The notes below the pieces were generated by a model. It was not told the origin of the DNA. It saw nothing but the letters and a program-made list of their open reading frames with translations, and did no database searches. DNA of 64,000 bases, taken from the NCBI GenBank assembly GCA_004208945.1, contig SGPE01000015.1, positions 124,001-188,000 on the forward strand, in the 5' to 3' direction. Source of the stretch: Pseudoalteromonas sp. CO133X (GTDB lineage Bacteria > Pseudomonadota > Gammaproteobacteria > Enterobacterales > Alteromonadaceae). Position numbers and translations under genes: made by a program. Below, piece after piece: positions 1 through 7,648 of the stretch (positions are counted from its first letter, which is position 1; each line of letters starts with the position of its first letter).

Positions 1-1
1 T

Positions 2-493
2 ACTGCTGCGCCAACACGAAAGAACATTAATCACTATGTTCGAGGTATCATGCAGGATATGGTTGAAAACCTGCAATACGTTAACGATAAAACACCACTT
101 GCGGTGTCTAGCTTTATATACCTAGACGCTGATTACAATGCAGGTTCATTACTTGGTAATCAAATTGCCGAAAGCTTTATGCACGAATTACATACCTTTG
201 GCGTGCCAGTTATCGACTTTAAAACAACAGATTATATGCGTGTTACCCCCACTGGTGACTTCGTGTTTAGTCGAGACTACTTAGAATTAAGTCAGCAGCA
301 AAACTTTAATTATGTATTGGCAGGCACTTTAGTCAATCACCAAGGTGGTGTGCTTGTGAATGCGCGTATTGTTGGCATTACCAGTAAAGCGGTCGTTGGC
401 TCTGCTCAAGGGTTTATTCCACAGTCGGTTGTTGATGCACTTGACAGTACTAACCGTAGTGACGGCATTATGCTAAAGCAGGCAAGTGAGTAA
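2..493 (+). CDS. FlgO-family flagellar lipoprotein, 5'-truncated by window edge
   Basis: The reading frame is open from base 2, and the residues before the first ATG (position 50) align with the same part of the next gene (KNINHYVRGIMQDMVEN against KTLVNYVEQMALELVD). The true start therefore lies upstream of the window. The visible part is a FlgO-type domain: a small alpha/beta unit with the motif LGNQIAESFMHEL, then VIDFKTTDYMRVTPTGDFVFSRD, split here as VIDFKTTDYM and RVTPTGDFVF, and a C-terminal GTLVNHQGGVLVNARIV strand region. FlgO in Vibrio is an outer-membrane lipoprotein of the sheathed polar flagellum that helps anchor the H/T-ring region. It is followed after 3 bases by a paralogue, so the pair is surely one transcript. 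Whether it carries a lipobox cannot be seen. Confidence 0.75.
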   Translation, partial: TAAPTRKNINHYVRGIMQDMVENLQYVNDKTPLAVSSFIYLDADYNAGSLLGNQIAESFMHELHTFGVPVIDFKTTDYMRVTPTGDFVFSRDYLELSQQQNFNYVLAGTLVNHQGGVLVNARIVGITSKAVVGSAQGFIPQSVVDALDSTNRSDGIMLKQASE

Positions 494-496
494 ATT

Positions 497-1138
497 ATGA
501 AACGTTTTCTTTCAATCGCTTTATGCTTAGCCCTAACAGGTTGTGAAATGCTTGCACAGCAGCCACAGCCAGAGCCAAAAGCGAACACTTCAACAAAGCA
601 AATAGATTATGCTGCTTTATTGCAAGAGCAACAAAATCAAGCGCAGCAAGTCAATACGAACGATAGACTATTCGTGCCGTATCAACATCATAAAACACTT
701 GTTAACTATGTTGAGCAAATGGCGTTAGAGTTAGTTGATACAATGCAGCAAGAGGCTGAGCTTGGTATCGCAATTACCACATTCGTTGAATTAGATGCCA
801 GCCTTGATACAAGCTCTCAGCTTGGTAACCAGATTGCAGAATCGATGATGTATCAGTTACAAAAGTTCGGTTTTGGTGTGGTTGATTTTAAAGCGATGGA
901 TGTGATTAAAGTGACTCCTCGTGGCGATTTTGTCATGACACGTAAAGTGGAAGAGCTAGCAGAGCGCCAAATTGCCAGTCATGTACTGTCGGGCACCTTG
1001 ATCTACCGTAACACCGGCGTAGAAGTGAATGCCAGAGTGATAAACTTAAATTCAAAACAAGTCACTGCAAGCGCACAAAAAGTCATCCCTTATTTTGTGC
1101 TGCAAAATGAATCAATTCAAACCGCTAGTATCAAATAA
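497..1138 (+). CDS. flgO: FlgO-family outer-membrane lipoprotein
   Basis: 213 residues with a lipoprotein signal: a positively charged start, a hydrophobic stretch and the lipobox LTGC (Cys at about residue 16), followed by a Gln-rich linker to about residue 60. The FlgO domain fills the rest, with LGNQIAESMMYQL, VVDFKAMDVIKVTPRGDF and GTLIYRNTGVEVNARV. The preceding gene shares all these motifs, so this is a tandem duplication. The Vibrio family member is needed for flagellar stability and motility and works with FlgP and FlgT, which lie about 7 kb downstream here. The start at 497 is set by the signal peptide. The ribosome site is weak, which fits translational coupling to the preceding gene. 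Confidence 0.8.
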   Translation: MKRFLSIALCLALTGCEMLAQQPQPEPKANTSTKQIDYAALLQEQQNQAQQVNTNDRLFVPYQHHKTLVNYVEQMALELVDTMQQEAELGIAITTFVELDASLDTSSQLGNQIAESMMYQLQKFGFGVVDFKAMDVIKVTPRGDFVMTRKVEELAERQIASHVLSGTLIYRNTGVEVNARVINLNSKQVTASAQKVIPYFVLQNESIQTASIK

Positions 1139-1158
1139 AATTAGCCAAAACTAAAGGC

Positions 1159-1188
1159 TTGATTATAAAAGGGTTAGCCCGTTATAAT
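1159..1188 (+). promoter_or_regulatory. sigma-70 promoter of the tRNA-Arg gene
   Basis: A perfect -10 box TATAAT at 1183-1188 lies 18 bases after TTGATT at 1159-1164. The predicted start, near 1195, is a few bases before the tRNA, and a GC-rich GGGTTAGCCC stretch occupies the spacer. Box identity and spacing are read directly; activity is inferred. Confidence 0.6.
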
Positions 1189-1202
1189 TTTCTTAGCTAA
1201 GT

Positions 1203-1277
1203 GGCCTCTTAGTTAAATGGATATAACGGCCCCCTCCTAAGGGGCAGTTACAGGTTCGATTCCTGTAGGGGCTACCA
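1203..1277 (+). tRNA. tRNA-Arg (anticodon CCU)
   Basis: 75 bases including an encoded CCA tail. Acceptor GGCCTCT pairs with AGGGGCT (one terminal G-U). The D arm contains AGTTAAATGGATATAAC. The anticodon stem GCCCC/GGGGC (1229-1233, 1241-1245) encloses the anticodon CCT at 1236-1238. The T arm is ACAGG-TTCGATT-CCTGT. The layout matches the E. coli argW-type tRNA that decodes the rare codon AGG. Genes of this type are frequent integration sites. No copy of the 3' end was found in the following 2 kb. Confidence 0.95.
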
Positions 1278-1364
1278 ATTAAATCAATGATTACATTCCT
1301 GTAGCCTTTCTTTACAGGCCATTAGAGTAAAATTAAAGCTCAGAGATAATGGCAATAAATAAGC

Positions 1365-1892
1365 CTAACACATACCTTCAAATAGTTTTTTATCAATATT
1401 TTTAACTTTGATCGCTTCAAAAATCGAGAGTAATTTTTTGGTATTTCTTTGCTCAGCATCTGTACCAACCGTAAAGTTTTTATTTATGACTGTACAGCCG
1501 TATATTGGACCTGAATGCCCTAAGCCACCGACATAAACGGTTCGTTCAGTTTTTGGTGTATTTTCTGACGATTCATATATAGGAGTTCGCTTACCGGACT
1601 TACTCACAGAGAAGTACTTAATTTCACTGCTTTCACTCCAACCTTCATTGGCATCCATTTGTGTTACAAGCACACCTGATGGAGGAATATGATACACCCT
1701 TGAGCTACCTTCATATTTGGGAGGTTTACCATTTGGTGCGTTGAATACAATATATAAAGACCCTACGTATTCTTCTGGTATCAAGTAAATTGCAGGCTCT
1801 CTTTTTTTTACCTCTGTACAGGAAGATAAAAACGTGATCATGAACCCGACTAGCAGTATTTTAAAAAAATGAGTATTGAAGGAATTTTCCAT
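1365..1892 (-). CDS. Putative lipoprotein, DUF6843-like
   Basis: 175 residues. The N-terminus has a hydrophobic segment (about residues 9-23) and a lipobox-like LSSC with Cys at about residue 25, so this is probably a lipoprotein. The mature part begins IYLIPEEYVGSLYIVFN and contains an IPPSGVLVTQ motif followed by a Trp-Ser region. That pattern resembles the small DUF6843-type lipoproteins, a comparison from memory and not verified. A late Cys pair (in the GPIYGC and FEGMC segments) might form a disulphide. It lies 10 bases downstream of the next gene on the same strand, so the two probably form one operon, placed directly beside tRNA-Arg. Function unknown; an immunity-like role is only a guess from the arrangement. 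Confidence 0.6.
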   Translation of the reverse strand: MENSFNTHFFKILLVGFMITFLSSCTEVKKREPAIYLIPEEYVGSLYIVFNAPNGKPPKYEGSSRVYHIPPSGVLVTQMDANEGWSESSEIKYFSVSKSGKRTPIYESSENTPKTERTVYVGGLGHSGPIYGCTVINKNFTVGTDAEQRNTKKLLSIFEAIKVKNIDKKLFEGMC

Positions 1893-1902
1893 TGAGTTAC
1901 CT

Positions 1903-2736
1903 TTATTTTAGTAAACCATCAAAGCAATATTTTAAACTTGCTTTTTCGAGTAACATACAGTGACCACTGTTGGCAGGGATGGATGTAAAACGTTGATTCC
2001 AATCAGTTATTTTTTGGAACTTTAGTTTTGGTTGTTTATTGGTTTGTCTAAAAAGCTCATCACCTACAGTTCCTTTAAAACTACCATTGTTATTGAGGGG
2101 TAATCGTATTGCGCTTGCTATCATTGGATAGTCAGCATTTAAAGATAAACTCACAGGTGCCGCTCCTTTTCTAACGTGTACCCCCAGTGAAACCGCCTGC
2201 CCACCAGGGCCGACTATAAACGCCTCACAATTTGGAAAACCATCGCCAGTAATATAAGTAACAATGTCCATGTGACCATTTTGTCTATCAATATCTATAA
2301 CAATTTTGTATTTAACATTTAAGGTAGGAACATAGGAGAAACCTAAAGCTTCTTGTATCTCAGGAGAACCTGGCATAGCATGATTAACGCCACCATATTG
2401 ACCTTCCATCCTATATTGATAAATGTGTTTATTGGGAAAAGCTCTGTTTTTAAGAAAAGTGCGTCCTTTTGGCGCTAATTCACCATTATATACTCTTTTT
2501 GCTCTCTCCCAAGGTGCTTTTGATGGGTCTGAAACCGTATTATTAGTGAGTATTTTTCCTTTTGATGTAGAAAGAGATAACCTATGCCAAATCCTAGATG
2601 TTATTGGTTTTACACCACTAGGTTTTAGAGAAAATCCCCGATTGTCACCTTCAAACATGAGGCCTGACCAGCCGAATGTTTTCTCAGGGTGAAATGAGCG
2701 TATATTAATTTCATAGTCTGCTAATTGGAGAGTCAT
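1903..2736 (-). CDS. Unknown protein, first gene of a two-gene cassette
   Basis: 277 residues that I do not recognise. There is no signal peptide or membrane segment. Visible features are an N-terminal FGWSGLMFEGDNRGFSL stretch, a Gly-rich QYGGVNHAMPGSPE loop near the middle, a beta-rich YKIVIDIDRQNGHMDIVTY region, and a C-terminal NSGHCMLLEKASLKYC segment with two Cys. The N-terminal third plus the loop could be a compact enzyme-like or toxin-like domain, but no catalytic motif can be assigned. The ATG at 2736 has a GGAA ribosome site. It precedes the lipoprotein gene by 10 bases. The cassette interrupts the interval between the flgO pair and flgT/flgP and adjoins a tRNA, which suggests acquired cargo. 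Confidence 0.55.
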   Translation of the reverse strand: MTLQLADYEINIRSFHPEKTFGWSGLMFEGDNRGFSLKPSGVKPITSRIWHRLSLSTSKGKILTNNTVSDPSKAPWERAKRVYNGELAPKGRTFLKNRAFPNKHIYQYRMEGQYGGVNHAMPGSPEIQEALGFSYVPTLNVKYKIVIDIDRQNGHMDIVTYITGDGFPNCEAFIVGPGGQAVSLGVHVRKGAAPVSLSLNADYPMIASAIRLPLNNNGSFKGTVGDELFRQTNKQPKLKFQKITDWNQRFTSIPANSGHCMLLEKASLKYCFDGLLK

Positions 2737-2916
2737 GCGATAATTCCATTTATCAATAAGTTAAAATCCGTTTCGATTAGAGTAACACCGAGCTTGGTTA
2801 AAAACAAACCAAAAAACACCGTGTAGCATCTCGGTAAAGGATGATAAAACTGAATGTAGGCAACTTGCTTAGTTTGTCGTTATGTTTAGTGAGAAACCTG
2901 ATGGTTGTATGGCTTT

Positions 2917-2952
2917 AAGCTATTCAAGCAGTATCAACAGCTTGAATAGCTT
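2917..2952 (-). terminator. Terminator hairpin after the alcohol dehydrogenase gene
   Basis: A 13-bp inverted repeat, AAGCTATTCAAGC (2917-2929) and GCTTGAATAGCTT (2940-2952), encloses a 10-base loop just past the stop of the minus-strand dehydrogenase. The U-run is poor, so efficiency is uncertain. Confidence 0.6.
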
Positions 2953-2966
2953 TTAAAGTAAGCGGC

Positions 2967-4034
2967 TTAGTTTGTTACTCTTTCTAATGCACCAGCACGC
3001 CATGGTTCAATGATGATTTTGATATGATCATTGGGTTTGAACAAGGTATCAAACGCCCCTTGTACGCCGTCGATACCCACTTTTCCTGTGCGCATTTTTT
3101 GCCATGCAATTTTACCTGAAGCGATGTTCTCAAGTGATTCTGCAAATTCTTCTGGTTGATAGTAATAAGAGAAAATAAGGTCGAGCTCTTTTACTGTTGC
3201 GTAGGCAAAGTTAACGTTAAGTGGGGCGGTATGAACGCCAGTAACAACAATTTTTGCTTTTGCGGGAGCACGTAAAATGTAGTCGTTTAATAAACGGCTT
3301 ACACCTGCGCATTCAAAAATAACCACTTTATTGCTACCTGCAAGTGCTGTGGCTCTAGCTACTTCATCATCAGCCATTGGGTTAACATATTCTGTGGCGC
3401 CAAATTCAAGGGCAATTTGTTTTTTGCTCTCTTGCGGATCAGAAGCAATAATATGCTTAACGCCTTGTAGTTTTAGCGCGGCGATAGCGGCAAGGCCAAT
3501 CGGACCACAGCCTACGACGATGGCAGCGTCGTCAGTATTTATCTGCGCACGATTTACAGCATGTAGGCCAACAGCGAGTGGCTCTGTAATTGCTGCCGCT
3601 TCTGAAGGAACAGCATCTGGAATAGGCAGTAGTAGGGCTTCATCAACAATGAAATACTCAGAATAAGCGCCGTATAAACCGGGTGTGACGCCAACTCCAG
3701 CACCACCAGCCGAGAGTAAAATAGGGACTGATGTAACGCGAGTGCCTATGGCCAGCTCTTTTTTTGTTTCAGGGCCGTAGCTCACAATTTCTGCGGCATA
3801 TTCATGGCCGAGTAAAACTTCCTGCTCATTACTTGCTTCCTGCTCCATAATACCTAGGTTCTTATAGATATCGAAGACATCTGCTGTGTGTCGAGTAATA
3901 TGAATATCAGAACCACAAATACCGCAAGCCAAGCTCTTTACGAGCACTTGACCTGCACTTGGTGTTGGAATATCAATTTGTTTTACATGTAGTTGACCAT
4001 TTTGCATAGCAACAGAATTCATTTTGTTCATCAT
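2967..4034 (-). CDS. Zinc-dependent medium-chain alcohol/polyol dehydrogenase
   Basis: About 355 residues of the MDR superfamily, acting on an alcohol or polyol with NAD(P). The catalytic zinc site is visible as CGICGSD (about residue 40) and GHEYAAE (about residue 75). The Rossmann motif is VVGCGPIGLAA, followed by an Asp in IASDPQE that favours NAD. The usual four-cysteine structural zinc loop is absent; the stretch holds SAGGAGVGVTPG instead, so only one zinc is expected. A TTG start would place AGGA inside the coding region. That AGGA is better read as the ribosome site for ATG at 4034 or 4031 (8-base spacing to the latter). Substrate cannot be named. It stands alone between its own terminator and that of nhaD. 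Confidence 0.8.
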   Translation of the reverse strand: MMNKMNSVAMQNGQLHVKQIDIPTPSAGQVLVKSLACGICGSDIHITRHTADVFDIYKNLGIMEQEASNEQEVLLGHEYAAEIVSYGPETKKELAIGTRVTSVPILLSAGGAGVGVTPGLYGAYSEYFIVDEALLLPIPDAVPSEAAAITEPLAVGLHAVNRAQINTDDAAIVVGCGPIGLAAIAALKLQGVKHIIASDPQESKKQIALEFGATEYVNPMADDEVARATALAGSNKVVIFECAGVSRLLNDYILRAPAKAKIVVTGVHTAPLNVNFAYATVKELDLIFSYYYQPEEFAESLENIASGKIAWQKMRTGKVGIDGVQGAFDTLFKPNDHIKIIIEPWRAGALERVTN

Positions 4035-4199
4035 GTGTATCCTCAATTAGGCAGGGAAGGGGTCTTCTCTTTAGGATCTACATTAAGGGAAATAGCCTGA
4101 GGATATCTTTACTTTTTGCGACAAAAACATGACAAATTACGACATGGGAATGTATAGGCGGATAAATCTGTAAGCGCGGCTGTTATTCGTTTTTAACAC

Positions 4200-4226
4200 A
4201 AGCCCTAGGCATATAGCTTAGGGCTT
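4200..4226 (-). terminator. Terminator after nhaD
   Basis: Inverted repeat AAGCCCTA (4200-4207) / TAGGGCTT (4219-4226), 8 bases past the nhaD stop on the minus strand, with an A/T-rich stretch after it. Confidence 0.55.
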
Positions 4227-4233
4227 GGTTAAC

Positions 4234-5667
4234 TTAGTTAAAGTAAGACGTGTTTAAATATAAATGGGTGAAAACCCCAGCAAAGTAGCCAAGTAATATT
4301 ACCGGAGACCATTTTAAATGACTGTTAAAGGTGTAAATACCTCTTGCTTGGCCCATTAATGCAACACCCGCAGCAGAGCCAATAGACAATAAACTACCGC
4401 CAATGCCTGCTGTGAGGGTAATTAAAAGCCATTGCCCATGAGACATGTCTGGCATCATTTGCAGCACAGCAAACATGACAGGAATATTATCAACAACAGC
4501 AGACATTAACCCTAAGATGATATTTGCCCCTGTTGCAGACCAGTTTGTGTAAAGTAGATCAGACAAGAGCGCTAAATAACCTATAAAGCCTAAACCACCT
4601 ACACAGATAACGATGCCATAGAAGAATAATAAGGTATCCCACTCGGCACGAGATACGCGACTAAACACATCAAAAGGAACAACATTACCTAAGCGACTGA
4701 GGCGTTCTTTGTCGCCTTCTCGTTCAGCCATGGCACGCTTTCTGGCAAGAGATCCTGGTAGAGTAACGCGAAGAAAATAACCAAAAAATTGTAAGTAACC
4801 AAGGCCCATCATCATACCTACAACAGGCGGCAAGCCAAAGGCTGTTTTTAGGACGACAGCAGTTAAAATAGTCAGTAAAAATAAGCATAAAATGCGGATA
4901 GCACCGCGCTTAAGTTCAACCTCATCATCCACAGTTTTAGGGTGTTTATTATTAATGAAAAAAGACATGACAAACGCGGGAATAATATAGCTAACTAATG
5001 CCGGTAAAAATAATACAAAAAATCCAGTGAACTCTATGACATCAGCCTGCCAAACCATCAAAGTGGTAATATCACCAAAGGGACTAAACGCACCGCCAGC
5101 ATTAGCAGCAATCACGATATTAATGCATGACATAGCAATAAAGCGATTATCGTCGGCGGCTACCTTCATAACCACGGCACATAAAAGCAAAGCGGTTGTT
5201 AAGTTATCTGCCACAGGAGAGATACAAAAGGCCAAAACGCCACTTATCCAGAACAGTTGTTTATAGCTAAAACCTCGTACTACCAGCCAACTACGCAGGC
5301 TATCGAATAATCTTCGCTCTTCAAGTGCATTGATATAAGTCATCGCAACTAATAAAAATAGCATTAACTCAGAGAATTCGAGTAAAGCATGACGAAATGC
5401 ATCGGTACTTAACTCAGACATATTTTGCGCGCTGTACTGCCACGCAATGAGTGTCCAAATAATCCCTGCTGCGACAAGCACGGGTTTTGATTTACGTAAA
5501 TGGATTTTTTCTTCAAGAATAACTAATACATAGGCAAAGATAAAAATAACGACACAGATGATGCCGACAGGGTGGGTAAGTAGGTCAATGGCACCGACTG
5601 ATTCAGCTTGTGCATAGCCGCTAAACCCCACTAAGGAAAGTAGAAATCCTAGCATTAGTTTATTCAT
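4234..5667 (-). CDS. nhaD: Na+/H+ antiporter NhaD
   Basis: 477 residues, strongly hydrophobic with about 12 membrane segments. It exchanges internal Na+ (or Li+) for external H+, giving salt and alkaline tolerance. The ion-transporter-family core shows SPVADNLTTALLLCAV with the conserved Asp-Asn, NAGGAFSPFGDITTLMVW, and a second half with SAVVDNIPVMFAV. The paired inverted-repeat DN motifs are typical of the NhaD/ArsB superfamily. The N-terminus looks like a cleavable signal (hydrophobic run ending GYAQAES), which puts the following loop in the periplasm. Length agrees with Vibrio NhaD. It is a single-gene unit with terminators on both sides and supports a marine origin. Confidence 0.9.
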   Translation of the reverse strand: MNKLMLGFLLSLVGFSGYAQAESVGAIDLLTHPVGIICVVIFIFAYVLVILEEKIHLRKSKPVLVAAGIIWTLIAWQYSAQNMSELSTDAFRHALLEFSELMLFLLVAMTYINALEERRLFDSLRSWLVVRGFSYKQLFWISGVLAFCISPVADNLTTALLLCAVVMKVAADDNRFIAMSCINIVIAANAGGAFSPFGDITTLMVWQADVIEFTGFFVLFLPALVSYIIPAFVMSFFINNKHPKTVDDEVELKRGAIRILCLFLLTILTAVVLKTAFGLPPVVGMMMGLGYLQFFGYFLRVTLPGSLARKRAMAEREGDKERLSRLGNVVPFDVFSRVSRAEWDTLLFFYGIVICVGGLGFIGYLALLSDLLYTNWSATGANIILGLMSAVVDNIPVMFAVLQMMPDMSHGQWLLITLTAGIGGSLLSIGSAAGVALMGQARGIYTFNSHLKWSPVILLGYFAGVFTHLYLNTSYFN

Positions 5668-5862
5668 TTATATGTTCCATTTAGTTCATTTTTAATTTCA
5701 TCACAAAGACTGTGAATGTAGCTGGTGGCTATTTTAGATTTATTCTGGAATTTATGTAATAAACAAGTAATAAAAATGTAGGTATATTGAATATAAATGG
5801 GAGTAATGTTGAATATGCTTGGTGCTAAAGGCGTTTTAAGGTGGTTTGTGGAGGAGTGTAAG

Positions 5863-5895
5863 CACTAAGAGAGCCATATGTTAGCCCTCTTAGTG
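5863..5895 (-). terminator. Terminator after the peroxiredoxin-glutaredoxin gene
   Basis: CACTAAGAG (5863-5871) pairs with CTCTTAGTG (5887-5895), 9 bases beyond the minus-strand stop codon. Confidence 0.6.
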
Positions 5896-5904
5896 TCAGT
5901 TTGC

Positions 5905-6633
5905 TTATGCGAAGTGTTTCTCTAAATCATCAGAGCCACCAATGTGCTCTCCACCGATAAATACTTGTGGTACCGTTTCGCGGCCAGACATTGCTTTTAA
6001 GCTGGTAAGCGAAGCGTCTCTTCCTAAAATAATTTCTTCATACACATAGCCTTTACTTTCTAACAATGCTTTTGCCTTTGTGCAATATGGGCAGTTAGGC
6101 TTGGTAAAAAGACTAACAGGTTTTGGTTTTACCTGCGCTGGGTTAATGTACTCAAGCATGGTATCAGCATCAGAGACTTCAAATGGGTCACCTGGCTTTT
6201 GTGGCTCAATAAACATTTTTTCGATAATGCCGTCTTTTACTAGCATAGAATAACGCCAGCTACGTTTACCAAAGCCTAAATCATTTTTATCGACTAGCAT
6301 GCCCATGCCATCGGTGAATTCGCCGTTACCATCGGGTAGTAGCGTGATATTTTGCGCTTCTTGATTTTGTGCCCATGCGTTCATAACAAAAGTATCGTTA
6401 ACCGAAATACAAACGATGTCATCGACACCATTTTGCTTAAATACCGGCGCAAGTTCGTTATAGCGTGGTAAGTGTGTTGATGAACAAGTTGGTGTAAATG
6501 CGCCAGGTAATGCAAACAGTACAACGGTTTTACCTTTGAAAATATCATCACTGGTCAGTGATTGCCATTGCTCATCAATGCGTGTTGCGAATGTAACGTT
6601 AGGGACTTTTTGACCTTCAATATTGTTTAACAT
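5905..6633 (-). CDS. Hybrid peroxiredoxin-glutaredoxin (Prx5-Grx)
   Basis: 242 residues. Residues 1-160 are a Prx5-type peroxiredoxin with the peroxidatic motif PGAFTPTCSSTH (Cys about residue 50). Residues 170-242 are a glutaredoxin with the redox centre NCPYC, followed by TVPQVFIGG and the GGSDDL glutathione-binding turn. The fusion reduces peroxides using glutathione directly, as in the Haemophilus influenzae hybrid. The ATG at 6633 has a GAGGAA ribosome site. It is transcribed divergently from oxyR, and an OxyR-type site lies in the shared 115-base gap, so peroxide induction is expected. Confidence 0.93.
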   Translation of the reverse strand: MLNNIEGQKVPNVTFATRIDEQWQSLTSDDIFKGKTVVLFALPGAFTPTCSSTHLPRYNELAPVFKQNGVDDIVCISVNDTFVMNAWAQNQEAQNITLLPDGNGEFTDGMGMLVDKNDLGFGKRSWRYSMLVKDGIIEKMFIEPQKPGDPFEVSDADTMLEYINPAQVKPKPVSLFTKPNCPYCTKAKALLESKGYVYEEIILGRDASLTSLKAMSGRETVPQVFIGGEHIGGSDDLEKHFA

Positions 6634-6693
6634 AGTTTTAATTCCTCTTGATTAGTTGAGTGTTATTATGGGGTTATATAGATAATAGTTCCA

Positions 6694-6730
6694 ATCGTTT
6701 GTTTTTATTACTATGATAGTTAAAAGCTAT
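6694..6730. promoter_or_regulatory. Candidate OxyR operator between prx-grx and oxyR
   Basis: The OxyR consensus is four spaced tetranucleotides, ATAG-N7-CTAT-N7-ATAG-N7-CTAT. Here ATCG (6694) - N7 - TTAT (6705) - N7 - ATAG (6716) - N7 - CTAT (6727) matches 14 of 16 positions at exact spacing. The downstream half (6716-6730) is perfect. The site can serve autoregulation of oxyR and induction of prx-grx. Confidence 0.65.
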
Positions 6731-6748
6731 TGATTGTTGGTGAGTACT

Positions 6749-7648
6749 ATGAACTTAAAAGATTTGGAATATGCAAAAGCGGTGGCTCAGTTTAAGCACT
6801 TTCGAAAGGCTGCTGATGCCTGTTATGTGAGCCAACCAACCTTGAGTGGTCAAGTTAAAAAGCTTGAACAAGAGCTTGGGGTAACTATTTTTGATCGCTC
6901 CACTAAACAAGTGACAGTGACTGTACAAGGTCAACGGTTACTTGAACAAATTAACGTAATCCTTGAGCAAACCCAAGTATTGAAGGAAATTGCCGCAAGC
7001 TCCCATGATCCCCTTAAAGGCAAAATAAACGTAGGTATTATTCCCACTATTGCACCTTACTTATTGCCAACCTTGCTCACGTCAATGAAACAAGCCTTTA
7101 ACGACACTCATTTTTCATTTATTGAAATGCAAACCGCTCAAACACTTATCGCCCTTGATAACGGAGAAATCGATATTGCAATTGTCGCTGATGTGCCTGA
7201 CCTTGCTAATTACCATGTATCAGCATTATACAAAGAAGACTTTTTAGTAGCTGTATCTGAGCAGCATGCATTAGCTAACAAAGAGAAAGTTGCACTTACT
7301 CAGCTAAGTGATTGTGACTTACTTATGTTAAACGAAGGGCATTGCTTTAAAGAACAAGCTGAGCAATTTTGCTTTTCGGCAGGGGTTGAAGTTTCAAACC
7401 AATACAAGGGCAATAGTATCGAAACCTTACTTGCTTTGGTCGCGATGAATGATGGTATTACATTTGTTCCCAAACTTGCTTGCACGACGCGAGAGGGAAT
7501 TAATTATTTGGCAATAACACCTAATCAACAACGGCAAGTTGTTATTGCAACCCGTAAGCACTACCCACATATTGCGGGAGTAGAGCAATTAGCCGCTTGG
7601 CTAAATGCTCATAAAGGGTTACAGCAACACTTACTCGCCACCAGCTAA
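6749..7648 (+). CDS. oxyR: Peroxide-sensing LysR-type regulator OxyR
   Basis: 299 residues. An N-terminal winged helix (residues about 1-60, with FRKAADACYVSQPTLSGQ as recognition region) is followed by a LysR effector domain. The redox switch is intact: GHCFKEQAEQFC has two Cys nine residues apart, exactly as Cys199 and Cys208 of E. coli OxyR. Oxidation to the disulphide switches on peroxide-defence genes. The ATG at 6749 is preferred over an upstream TTG at 6734, because the family begins MNLKDLEY and GGTGAG precedes it by 4 bases. Its last 18 bases overlap the convergent flgT gene. Confidence 0.93.
   Translation: MNLKDLEYAKAVAQFKHFRKAADACYVSQPTLSGQVKKLEQELGVTIFDRSTKQVTVTVQGQRLLEQINVILEQTQVLKEIAASSHDPLKGKINVGIIPTIAPYLLPTLLTSMKQAFNDTHFSFIEMQTAQTLIALDNGEIDIAIVADVPDLANYHVSALYKEDFLVAVSEQHALANKEKVALTQLSDCDLLMLNEGHCFKEQAEQFCFSAGVEVSNQYKGNSIETLLALVAMNDGITFVPKLACTTREGINYLAITPNQQRQVVIATRKHYPHIAGVEQLAAWLNAHKGLQQHLLATS

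Noticed and set aside
1298..1318. Short inverted repeat CCTGTA/TACAGG just after tRNA-Arg, and a TTCCTGTAG echo of the tRNA 3' end
   Set aside because: Only 6-bp stem without T-run and only 9 matching bases; too short to call a terminator or attachment site.
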